A stretch of 64,000 nt of DNA from Marinobacter pelagius (GTDB lineage: Bacteria > Pseudomonadota > Gammaproteobacteria > Pseudomonadales > Oleiphilaceae): the NCBI RefSeq assembly GCF_900114925.1, contig NZ_FOUR01000008.1, positions 62,001 to 126,000 of the forward strand. Reading direction: 5' to 3'. Both the position numbers and the translations under genes were made by a program. Shown here piece by piece: positions 28,557 to 36,251 of this stretch. The notes under the pieces are model-generated. The model did no database searches, was not told the origin of the DNA, and was given only the letters and a program-made list of their open reading frames with translations. The first letter of the stretch is position 1, and each line of letters begins with the position of its first letter.

Positions 28557-29186
28557 TCAGCCCTCTTTGGGAATCTTCCGAATCAAAGGCTGGATGTTCA
28601 GTGAAACCAGCTTGTCGATGGCCGAGTTCATCTGGCTGCGGGAGGTGAACGGTCCGACATTCACCCGGTACCAGACCGAACCGTTGTCCAGGTCGATCCG
28701 CTGGACGCTGGCCCGTAGTCCCTGGAAGGCAATCTGGGCCCGTTGGCGTTCGGCGTCTTCACGGCTGCGGAAGGAGCCGGACTGGACCAGGTAATCGAAG
28801 TTCTGCTTGGTGGGGGAGGGGCTGTATTCCTCTACCTTGGGCGGCACCACCTCGGATTCTGGCAGCATTTCGTAGAAGCGGAAATTCTGCTTCTTTTCTT
28901 CCTGGGTGGCGGTTTCCGGCGCCTTCTGTACCGGTGCCTGAACCTGGGCTGGCGCTTTGGCCTGCTGGCTGGTGGCAGGCAGGGAGTTGAGGTACACAAT
29001 AAACCCGATAAAGCCGCCCACCGCCGCGAGGGACAGGATCCACTTCAGTGACAGGCTGCCGTGCTGGCGGTGTGCCGGTGCTGCAGGCCGGGCACGCTGT
29101 TTTGAACGTGCAGGCTTTGCGGGCGCCTTCTTTGGCGTGGCGGAAGACCGGCTGGGCCGGTCTTTGCGGGCGTAGTCTCGGGACAT
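28557..29186 (-). CDS. SPOR-domain inner-membrane protein (FtsN-like)
   Basis: A 209-residue protein with FtsN-like topology: a basic cytoplasmic N-terminus (1-45, rich in Lys, Arg and Pro), one membrane helix (about 47-66, WILSLAAVGGFIGFIVYL), an Ala/Gln/Pro-rich periplasmic linker, and a C-terminal SPOR domain (about 127-205, beginning YLVQSGSFRSREDAER). SPOR domains bind denuded peptidoglycan at the division septum. Its place between argS and hslV is conserved in Pseudomonas. Similarity to FtsN is mainly architectural, so the symbol is left empty. The stop is followed by the A5 hairpin. Confidence 0.9.
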   Translation of the reverse strand: MSRDYARKDRPSRSSATPKKAPAKPARSKQRARPAAPAHRQHGSLSLKWILSLAAVGGFIGFIVYLNSLPATSQQAKAPAQVQAPVQKAPETATQEEKKQNFRFYEMLPESEVVPPKVEEYSPSPTKQNFDYLVQSGSFRSREDAERQRAQIAFQGLRASVQRIDLDNGSVWYRVNVGPFTSRSQMNSAIDKLVSLNIQPLIRKIPKEG

Positions 29187-29195
29187 TGGGTTGTC

Positions 29196-30881
29196 TTACA
29201 TCACTTCCGGTGCGCTGACGCCCAGCAGGTCCAGGCCGTTTTCGAGTACCTGGCGAACCGCGAGGTACAGGCTAAGGCGTGCGTCCCGCAGGGCGGTATC
29301 TTCAATCAATACCTTGTGCGCGTTGTAATAGGTGTGGAACTGCCCGGCCAGCTCGCGCAGGTAGTGGGCCACGTGGTGCGGCTCGCGCTGGGCGGCGGCG
29401 TTGGCAACCAGTTCCGGGTATTTCGCCAGCTGGTTGGCCAGGTCCTTTTCCTCATCCAGGGTCAGAATGGACAGGTCGCCCACGCATTCATGGCGGTCGC
29501 GGTGAACGCCTTCGTCCGCCAGTTTGCGCAGTACGCTGCAAATCCGGGCATGGGCATACTGGATGTAGTAGACCGGGTTTTCATTGGTCTGGGAGCGGGC
29601 CAGGTCGATATCGAAGGTCAACTGGGAGTCTACCCGGCGCGCCGCCAGGAAGAACCGGGTGGCGTCCCGGCCCACTTCGTCGATCAGGTCGCGCACGGTC
29701 ACGTAGCTGCCGGCACGCTTGGAAATCTTCACTTCCTGGCCGGAGCGGGTCACCATGACCATCTGGTGCAGCACGTAATCGGGCCAGCCCTGGGGGATAT
29801 CGGCCTTGAGTGCCTGAAGGCCGGCCCTGACCCGGGTGACGGTGGAGTGGTGGTCTGCGCCCTGTTCGTTGATGACGGTAGTAAAGCCCCGCTGCCATTT
29901 GTCGAGATGGTAGGCCACATCCGGCAGGAAGTAGGTGTAACCGCCATCCTTCTTGCGCATCACCCGGTCCTTGTCATCACCGAACTCGGTGGTGCGCAGC
30001 CACATGGCGCCATCCTGTTCATAGGTATAGCCGTTCTCCTGCAGGCGCTTGACGGTGGCTTCTACCTTGCCGTCCTCGTACAGGGAAGATTCCAGGAAAT
30101 AGACGTCAAAGTGCACGCCGAAGGCCTTCAGGTCCAGGTCCTGTTCCCGGCGCAGATAGGCCACTGCAAACTCCCGGATAGCATCCATATCTTCCGGGTC
30201 GCCCTTGCCGGTCACTTCCCGGTCGTCGGCAGTCACGGTCTCACCCGCCAGGTAGGACTTGGCCACATCAATAATGTAGTCGCCGCGGTAACCGTCAGCC
30301 GGCCAGCTGTCATCGTCAGGGGTCAGGCCCTTGGCGCGGGACTGGACAGACAGCGCCAGGTTGTTGATCTGGGCGCCGGCATCGTTGTAGTAGAACTCGC
30401 GGGTAACGTTGTAACCATTGGCTTCCAGAAGCCGGCACAGGCTGTCACCAATCGCTGCGCCGCGACCATGTCCTACGTGGAGTGGGCCGGTGGGGTTGGC
30501 GGAGACAAATTCCACCTGCACCTTTTCGCCTTTGCCGCTGTCATTGCGGCCGAACCGGTCCCTCTCGTTCAGGACGGCTTCCACGATTTCGAAGGCACTG
30601 GCCGTGCTCATGAAAAAGTTGATGAAGCCGGGCCCGGCAATCTCCACCTTGGCCACCGCCTTGCTCTCCGGCAAACGGTCAACCAGAGCCTCGGCAAGTT
30701 GGCGTGGCGGGCAGCCTGCGGCCTTGGAAGCAACCAGGGCAATGTTGCAGGCGTAATCGCCGTGCGCCTTGTCCTTGGTGTTGCCTACTTGCGGGGTAAA
30801 GGTCTGGTCCGCGGGCAGGGTGCCTTCAGATTGCAGCGCCGCCAGCGCAGACTGGAGCAGCTCGGAAACGGTCTCTTTCAT
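29196..30881 (-). CDS. argS: arginyl-tRNA synthetase
   Basis: A 561-residue class I synthetase charging tRNA-Arg. The HIGH motif is HVGH in [13 protein letters not shown], and the KMSKS-like loop is [10 protein letters not shown]. The Add-1 N-terminal domain and the C-terminal DALR anticodon-binding domain ([21 protein letters not shown]) are visible. It ends 9 bp before the SPOR gene, so the two are probably co-transcribed. The lipoprotein gene upstream on the same strand has its own terminator, suggesting a separate argS promoter in the 134-bp gap. Confidence 0.98.
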   Translation of the reverse strand: MKETVSELLQSALAALQSEGTLPADQTFTPQVGNTKDKAHGDYACNIALVASKAAGCPPRQLAEALVDRLPESKAVAKVEIAGPGFINFFMSTASAFEIVEAVLNERDRFGRNDSGKGEKVQVEFVSANPTGPLHVGHGRGAAIGDSLCRLLEANGYNVTREFYYNDAGAQINNLALSVQSRAKGLTPDDDSWPADGYRGDYIIDVAKSYLAGETVTADDREVTGKGDPEDMDAIREFAVAYLRREQDLDLKAFGVHFDVYFLESSLYEDGKVEATVKRLQENGYTYEQDGAMWLRTTEFGDDKDRVMRKKDGGYTYFLPDVAYHLDKWQRGFTTVINEQGADHHSTVTRVRAGLQALKADIPQGWPDYVLHQMVMVTRSGQEVKISKRAGSYVTVRDLIDEVGRDATRFFLAARRVDSQLTFDIDLARSQTNENPVYYIQYAHARICSVLRKLADEGVHRDRHECVGDLSILTLDEEKDLANQLAKYPELVANAAAQREPHHVAHYLRELAGQFHTYYNAHKVLIEDTALRDARLSLYLAVRQVLENGLDLLGVSAPEVM

Positions 30882-30979
30882 GCTGTCAGATGACTCGGTT
30901 TTCAGGAGAATGGGTGTCAGGGCAGGGAGCCCGATGGAAACAGAAGGCGGGTATTATCGCGGAAAGTTTGGATGTAAGC

Positions 30980-31009
30980 AAAAAGCCCGGCGCTGGGGCC
31001 GGGCTTTTT
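30980..31009 (-). terminator. intrinsic terminator after the lipoprotein gene
   Basis: A 12-bp stem (AAAAAGCCCGGC with GCCGGGCTTTTT) and a short loop lie 6 bp downstream of the lipoprotein stop on the minus strand. The T-run on the minus strand fits Rho-independent termination. Confidence 0.88.
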
Positions 31010-31015
31010 GCCAAT

Positions 31016-31861
31016 TCAGTTTTTGAGTCCCCGGAAGTAAGCGACCACTACACCGTTGGTTCCAACGACCAGAACCTGGTCGCCTCCGAAAGTTCCCAAT
31101 GCGGAGTAGTCTCCATTTCGCTGTTCTGCGCTTGAGCCTCCAGCACTACCGCAGTTCTCAGCGGTGAATCGCACCTGGAAAACATTAACGGATTCGTCTG
31201 GAATGTTTGCCAAACCGTTAAAGATGCAGCCGCGCTGGTCAGTGCCGGTAACAACACCGTCCGAATCGATGGATATTTGGGTTGTGACGAGCCCGGTATC
31301 CTGCATCAGATATGAGCCGGATAGCTCCGCAAGAGAAATGGGCGTATCGCTGATGGAGTTGTTTCTGGAGATTTCGACCACCGATTGATAGCCGGTTTCT
31401 GGTGCTTCGACATTCAATGTGGCAGATTCCGAGTCTGCTGCCTGGCCGCTGACGGAGCCGTCAACCTGGCTCCATGTGTCGGAATAAAAGATATTGGTGC
31501 CGGCTCCAATAATCTGATTTTCCCCAGTGCCTGCCAATACGCCGAATGTGGCGTCTGTCTGTGAGATAAAAGTGACGAAACTGCCGTCTGGGTCAATGAT
31601 TGTCGCAACACCCGCGAATGTGTCGCCACCTTCAACAGTCACAGTCGTCTCGTAAAAGCCGGGGCTGATCGGCAGTGAAACTACTTGCTCGGAATCGCCC
31701 GTTTCAGTCTGGGTATTGGTTGGTGGGGTCCACGGTTCGAATAGGGGGGAAGGTGGATTCCCCTGCGGAGCCAGAGGTTGGGAATATTCTTCGCCGCCGC
31801 ACGCGGCCAACAAGAAAGTCACAGATAATGTTAGACCAAGTACGGTGTGTCTCCCTCGCAT
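31016..31861 (-). CDS. hypothetical lipoprotein
   Basis: A 281-residue protein with a lipoprotein signal: MRGRHTVLGLTLSVTFLLAAC, with the lipobox LLAAC and Cys at about residue 21. Gly at +2 does not match the Asp retention signal, so outer-membrane sorting is plausible. The mature part is rich in Ser, Thr, Gly and Asp and looks like beta structure, with repeated short patterns (FAGVATIIDPDGSFVTFISQ; SYLMQDTGLVTTQISIDSDG). Two cysteines (RGCIFNG and AENCGSAG) might form a disulfide. I recognise no family. It separates argS from priA, which are neighbours in Pseudomonas. Confidence 0.85.
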   Translation of the reverse strand: MRGRHTVLGLTLSVTFLLAACGGEEYSQPLAPQGNPPSPLFEPWTPPTNTQTETGDSEQVVSLPISPGFYETTVTVEGGDTFAGVATIIDPDGSFVTFISQTDATFGVLAGTGENQIIGAGTNIFYSDTWSQVDGSVSGQAADSESATLNVEAPETGYQSVVEISRNNSISDTPISLAELSGSYLMQDTGLVTTQISIDSDGVVTGTDQRGCIFNGLANIPDESVNVFQVRFTAENCGSAGGSSAEQRNGDYSALGTFGGDQVLVVGTNGVVVAYFRGLKN

Positions 31862-32049
31862 ACGAATCTCCCTGAATTATGTTTGGCTTAGCCTAGTGCT
31901 CGATTAGAGTTTCTGGAAAAGGCTTAGACGATTAATGAAAATAAAGAAATGTTAATATGTATTCTTGATATTAGCATCGTCTGCGCTGATGTCCATTCCC
32001 GCCGCGAAAACTCCAAAAATTCAGACTGATACCGTGGCTGGCAGGCTTG

Positions 32050-34230
32050 TTACCCAATCTCCAGCGGATCCACATCCACCATCCATTTCACCTTTGGCGG
32101 TAGCTTCTGCTGATCCAGGTGCTGGCAGATGCCGGCGAGAACCGCGTTGAGCCGCCCCCGTTGGTTGCTGAGCAGTACCAGCTGGGCGCGATGGCGGTCG
32201 GCGCGGCGGGCGATCAGGGCGGGCAGGGGCCCCCAGGTTTCGATGCCGGGGCCGGAGGCTGAGGGTTTGATGGCGTCCAGCAGTTCCAGGCTGTTCTGCA
32301 TGGTGTCGGCTTCGGCGCGGAAGATGGCCATGTGCCGGAACGGTGGGAACTGGCCCTGCTCCCGTTCTGCCATCAGTTGGTCGGCAATGCTCAGGTAGTT
32401 TTCCGTGCACAGTGATTTGAGCAGCGGATGGTCGCTGTGGCAGGTCTGGATCAGCACCTTGCCGGCCTTGCTGCCACGGCCGGCCCGGCCACTGACCTGG
32501 AGCAGGGTCTGGATGAGCTGCTCGGGTGCGCGGAAATCCACGCTGAACAGTCCGCCGTCGGCATTCACCACCACCACGAGTGTCACATTCGGGAAGTCGT
32601 GGCCCTTGGCGAGCATCTGGGTTCCCACCAGCACGCAGGGAGCGCCGCTGTTCACCTTGTCCAGGATGGCCTGGATGCTGCCTTTTCTCTGGGTGCTGTC
32701 CCGGTCGACCCGAACCACCGGCACGGCCGGAAAAGCTTCGGCCAGCGTGTCTTCGGTCCGCTCGGTACCCTGGCCAACCGGCTTGAACGCCTCGCTCTGG
32801 CACTTGGGGCAATGACTGGTGGCGGCGGCCTGGTAGTCGCAGTGGTGGCAGCGCATGGCACGGTCCCGGCGATGGTAGGTCAGCCGGGTGTCGCAGCGGG
32901 GGCATTCGACCATGTGGCCACAATCAAAGCACATCATGACCGGGGCATAGCCTCGGCGGTTCACGAACACCAGGGCCTGCTCACCCCGATCAAGGGTGTC
33001 CCGGATGGCGTTCAGGGCAGGGCGGGAAAGGCCTCCCTCGAGTGGACGGCTGCGGATATCGAGCAGGCTGAGGGTTGGCGGTACTGCCTTCTTCGCCCGT
33101 TCTTCGAGTTTCACCAGCCGGTACTTGTCCTGTCTGGCATTGTGGTAGGACTCCAGGGATGGGGTGGCAGAGCCAAGTATGATCGGGCACTTGTTAAGGT
33201 GGGCCCGGTAAACCGCCAGGTCCCGCCCTGAATAGCGGAAGCCCTCGCCCTGCTTGTAGGAGCTGTCGTGCTCTTCGTCAACGATGATGGTTTCAAGGCC
33301 GGTAAAGGGCAGCAGCACGGCGGAGCGGGTGCCGATCAGGATGACCGGTTGGCCGCGGCGGACCTTGAGCCAGGTGTTCAGCCGTTCGCCGTCATTCAGC
33401 GCCGAGTGCCACACCACGATGCGGTCTCCGAAATAATGTCGGAAACGGGCAACGGTTTGCGGGGTCAGGTTGATCTCCGGCACCAGCACTAACGCCTGGC
33501 CCGTATCGGTCAGGCGTTCCTTGAGGTAATGAAGGTAGATCTCGGTTTTACCGCTGCCGGTGATTCCGTACAGCAGGGTGGCGTCAAAGCCTTTCCGGCC
33601 TGCGGGAAGCTGGCTTGCCGCGTTCTGCTGTGCTGGTGTCAGGGTCGGTCGAAGGTCCGGGGATAACAGTGCGCCTGCCTGGTTATGATCTTGCTGTGCT
33701 TTCTCGATCAGCTCCTTCCCGGCCAGGCCGGTAACCTGGGCGCGGGTAAATCCGGCCTTGATGATGGCGCTGGTACTGGCAGGACCCGGTTGCTGGCTCA
33801 TCCATTGCAGCAGGGCCTTCTGGCGGTGGGCATTGGCCGGCAATTCACTACCCGAACTTTTTGCCGTCCAGCTATCTTCCTCTTTTTCCCGTGCGGGCCG
33901 GCCCCGTCGGAGGGCAGGTGGTAGTGCGGTGAACAGGCATTCTCCGAGTGGATGCTGGTAATAGGTGCTGGCCCAGCTAAGCAGTTCAAAGGTTTCCGGT
34001 GGCAGCGCCTGCCAGTCCTCAAGAGCATGGCTGATGGTTTTCAGGGTGATGCCTGCGGGTGGCTCCACATCTGTTTCCACCACCAGGCCGGTCAGCTGTT
34101 GCCGCCCGAACGGAATCTGCACTCTTTGCCCCCGGGTAACCTGCATGCCTTCAGGGACAAGGTAATCGAACAGTCTCCGTAGTGGCCGGTTGAGGGCAAT
34201 TCGTGCGGTTCGGGGCACTCGGGACTCCAT
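32050..34230 (-). CDS. priA: primosomal protein N' (replication restart helicase)
   Basis: A 726-residue superfamily 2 helicase that reloads the replisome at collapsed forks. The N-terminal 3'-DNA-binding domain (about 1-105) is followed by Walker A GITGSGKTEIYLHY and the DEEH box in VDEEHDSSYKQ. The zinc-binding insertion has paired cysteines in CFDCGHMVECPRCDTRL, MRCHHCDY and HCPKCQ. Motif VI is QVSGRAGRGSKAGKV. The ATG at 34230 overlaps no other gene. 246 bp separate it from divergent rpmE. Confidence 0.97.
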   Translation of the reverse strand: MESRVPRTARIALNRPLRRLFDYLVPEGMQVTRGQRVQIPFGRQQLTGLVVETDVEPPAGITLKTISHALEDWQALPPETFELLSWASTYYQHPLGECLFTALPPALRRGRPAREKEEDSWTAKSSGSELPANAHRQKALLQWMSQQPGPASTSAIIKAGFTRAQVTGLAGKELIEKAQQDHNQAGALLSPDLRPTLTPAQQNAASQLPAGRKGFDATLLYGITGSGKTEIYLHYLKERLTDTGQALVLVPEINLTPQTVARFRHYFGDRIVVWHSALNDGERLNTWLKVRRGQPVILIGTRSAVLLPFTGLETIIVDEEHDSSYKQGEGFRYSGRDLAVYRAHLNKCPIILGSATPSLESYHNARQDKYRLVKLEERAKKAVPPTLSLLDIRSRPLEGGLSRPALNAIRDTLDRGEQALVFVNRRGYAPVMMCFDCGHMVECPRCDTRLTYHRRDRAMRCHHCDYQAAATSHCPKCQSEAFKPVGQGTERTEDTLAEAFPAVPVVRVDRDSTQRKGSIQAILDKVNSGAPCVLVGTQMLAKGHDFPNVTLVVVVNADGGLFSVDFRAPEQLIQTLLQVSGRAGRGSKAGKVLIQTCHSDHPLLKSLCTENYLSIADQLMAEREQGQFPPFRHMAIFRAEADTMQNSLELLDAIKPSASGPGIETWGPLPALIARRADRHRAQLVLLSNQRGRLNAVLAGICQHLDQQKLPPKVKWMVDVDPLEIG

Positions 34231-34475
34231 TTTGGTGATGTTGTGGTTTTCACTTAGGGGTCGGGCCCGGCAGCCTGGTGGTATCGTGGCTGCGAAGCAG
34301 GTAATGAAGCGCCCTTAAGGCTTGCCTGCTACAGGGATTGCAAGTATGATTCGCGGTCTGTTTTCGGCAGGGCATGATTGTGCCTCGCCTTTCACTTTGA
34401 TTCAAACATGCGGTGCCAGGCGCCAGGGATTGATTCCCCGTGACCGGGTAGCGGCATGACCGAAAGAGGTTCGCC

Positions 34476-34697
34476 ATGAAAGAAGGTATTCACCCGAAGT
34501 ACGAAGAGATTACCGCCACCTGTTCCTGCGGTAATGTCATCAAGACCCGTTCTACCGTTGGCCACGATCTGCAGCTGGACGTTTGTTCCCAGTGCCACCC
34601 GTTCTACACCGGCAAGCAGAAGGTTATGGACACCGGCGGTCGTATCGAGCGTTTCAACAAGCGTTTCGGTGGCCGTATCGGTGGCAACAAGTCCTGA
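34476..34697 (+). CDS. rpmE: 50S ribosomal protein L31
   Basis: A 73-residue ribosomal protein of the zinc-containing C+ type. The cysteines are C16, C18, C37 and C40, in CSCG and CSQC. The N-terminus [12 protein letters not shown] and the [20 protein letters not shown] segment are diagnostic. AGAGG precedes the start. In bacteria with two L31 forms the C+ type is used when zinc is plentiful; no C- paralogue lies here. A strong terminator follows. The upstream 245 bp hold no gene that I can support. Confidence 0.97.
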   Translation: MKEGIHPKYEEITATCSCGNVIKTRSTVGHDLQLDVCSQCHPFYTGKQKVMDTGGRIERFNKRFGGRIGGNKS

Positions 34698-34714
34698 TAT
34701 CGACTGTTGCACGC

Positions 34715-34746
34715 AAAAAAAAGCGCCTCCGGGCGCTTTTTTTTAT
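34715..34746 (+). terminator. intrinsic terminator of rpmE
   Basis: A short G+C-rich stem (AGCGCC / GGCGCT, 4-nt loop region) flanked by a run of eight A and eight T, 17 bp after the rpmE stop. The flanking A/T runs allow function on both strands. Confidence 0.92.
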
Positions 34747-34824
34747 GGCCATTTGTTAGTGTGTAGTAATTTACGATATACGCAATTAGCCCTATTGACT
34801 GATCACAAATTGCGCTGTTGCCAC

Positions 34825-34854
34825 TTGTCGTTTCGGGACGGGCGGGCCATAATG
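34825..34854 (+). promoter_or_regulatory. possible promoter for the malic enzyme gene
   Basis: TTGTCG at 34825 and CATAAT at 34849 are separated by 18 bp, a plausible sigma-70 promoter 66 bp before the start codon. Both boxes deviate from consensus. Confidence 0.35.
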
Positions 34855-34919
34855 GCGCGCTCCGCTGGGCAAGCTCCGGCGGTTTATTACCTTTAAACGT
34901 GACAAACGGAACAGTGGCA

Positions 34920-36185
34920 ATGTCTCAAGATCTGAAAGAAGCAGCCCTTGAATATCACGCCAAGCCGCGGCCTGGTAAGCTGAGTGTTGAAATCACCAAG
35001 CCCACCCAGACCTCCCGCGACCTTTCCCTGGCGTATAGCCCCGGGGTTGCCGAACCGGTCCGCGAGATCGCAAAGGACCCGGAGAACGCATACAAGTACA
35101 CCGCCAAGGGCAACCTGGTGGCTGTCATCTCTGACGGTTCCGCGATTCTTGGTCTGGGTAACCTGGGTCCGCTGGCGAGCAAGCCGGTAATGGAAGGCAA
35201 GGGCGTACTGTTCAAGCGCTTTGCCGGAATTGATGTCTTTGATATAGAGGTCAATTCCGAAAGCCCGCAGGCGTTTATTGAAACGGTCGAGCGTATCGCC
35301 GATACGTTTGGTGGTATCAACCTCGAAGACATCAAGGCACCTGAGTGCTTCGAGATTGAGCGAGCTCTGATCGAAAAATGTAACGTGCCTGTCTTCCATG
35401 ACGACCAGCACGGTACGGCAATCGTGACTGCAGCCGGCATGATTAATGCCCTTGAACTGCAGGGCAAGAAAATTGAAGAGGCGAAAGTGGTGTGCCTGGG
35501 TGCCGGTGCGGCCGCTAACGCTTGCATGAAGCTGCTGATCAGCTGCGGTATTCTCTCTGAGAACATCTTCATGCTCGACCGTAAGGGTGTGATCCACTCT
35601 GGTCGTGACGATCTCAACCAGTACAAGGCGATGTTCGCAAACGATACCGACAAGCGCACACTGGACGACGCCATTGATGGTGCGGACGTGTTTGTTGGCC
35701 TCTCCGGTCCGGATCTGCTGTCAGCCGAGCAGCTGAAGAAAATGGCTCCGAACCCGATCGTGTTCGCCTGTTCTAACCCTGATCCGGAAATCAGCCCCGA
35801 GCTGGCGAACTCGGTTCGTGATGATCTCATCATGGCTACCGGCCGTTCCGACTACCCGAACCAGGTCAACAACGTTCTGGGCTTCCCATTCATTTTCCGT
35901 GGAGCGCTGGACGTTCGTGCCACCGCGATCAACGAGGAAATGAAGGTGGCTGCGGTCAACGCGATCCGCGAACTGGCGAAAGAGCCGGTACCGCAGGAAA
36001 TCTGTGAAGCCTACGGCGTAGACAAGTTGGAGTTCGGCAAGGAATACATCATTCCGAAGCCGATGGATGTGCGCCTGCTGGAAGTGGTTCCGGCGGCGGT
36101 TGCCCGTGCAGCCGTGGATTCCGGTGTTGCCCGCAACCCGTATCCGGCCCACTACCCGCTCAAGTCCATGGACGACATCATCTGA
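34920..36185 (+). CDS. malic enzyme (short form, without phosphotransacetylase domain)
   Basis: A 421-residue NAD(P)-dependent malic enzyme converting malate to pyruvate and CO2. The N-terminus carries the Tyr/Lys catalytic region (LAYSPGVAEPV), then AVISDGSAILGLGNLGPLASKPVMEGK, and the metal-binding DDQHGTAIV segment. The dinucleotide loop is VCLGAGAAANACMKLL. It lacks the C-terminal phosphotransacetylase-like domain of the long MaeB form. The true start is the ATG at 34920 (MSQDLKEAALEYH); upstream codons in the open frame have no homology. The gene order rpmE...malic enzyme-mrcA matches Pseudomonas. Confidence 0.95.
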   Translation: MSQDLKEAALEYHAKPRPGKLSVEITKPTQTSRDLSLAYSPGVAEPVREIAKDPENAYKYTAKGNLVAVISDGSAILGLGNLGPLASKPVMEGKGVLFKRFAGIDVFDIEVNSESPQAFIETVERIADTFGGINLEDIKAPECFEIERALIEKCNVPVFHDDQHGTAIVTAAGMINALELQGKKIEEAKVVCLGAGAAANACMKLLISCGILSENIFMLDRKGVIHSGRDDLNQYKAMFANDTDKRTLDDAIDGADVFVGLSGPDLLSAEQLKKMAPNPIVFACSNPDPEISPELANSVRDDLIMATGRSDYPNQVNNVLGFPFIFRGALDVRATAINEEMKVAAVNAIRELAKEPVPQEICEAYGVDKLEFGKEYIIPKPMDVRLLEVVPAAVARAAVDSGVARNPYPAHYPLKSMDDII

Positions 36186-36200
36186 TCGTTCCCGGGATAT

Positions 36201-36233
36201 AAAAAAACCGGCGGTGATCCCGCCGGTTTTTTT
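36201..36233. terminator. bidirectional intrinsic terminator
   Basis: A 14-bp stem in total (AAAAAAACCGGCGG with CCGCCGGTTTTTTT) lies between the convergent malic enzyme and mrcA genes. The A- and T-runs support termination in both directions. Confidence 0.92.
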
Positions 36234-36251
36234 GTGCCTGAAGGAAAGGGG

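Noticed and set aside
29316-30893. Long open frame (525 codons) on the plus strand opposite argS
   Set aside because: argS carries all synthetase motifs; the opposite product looks like an antisense shadow.
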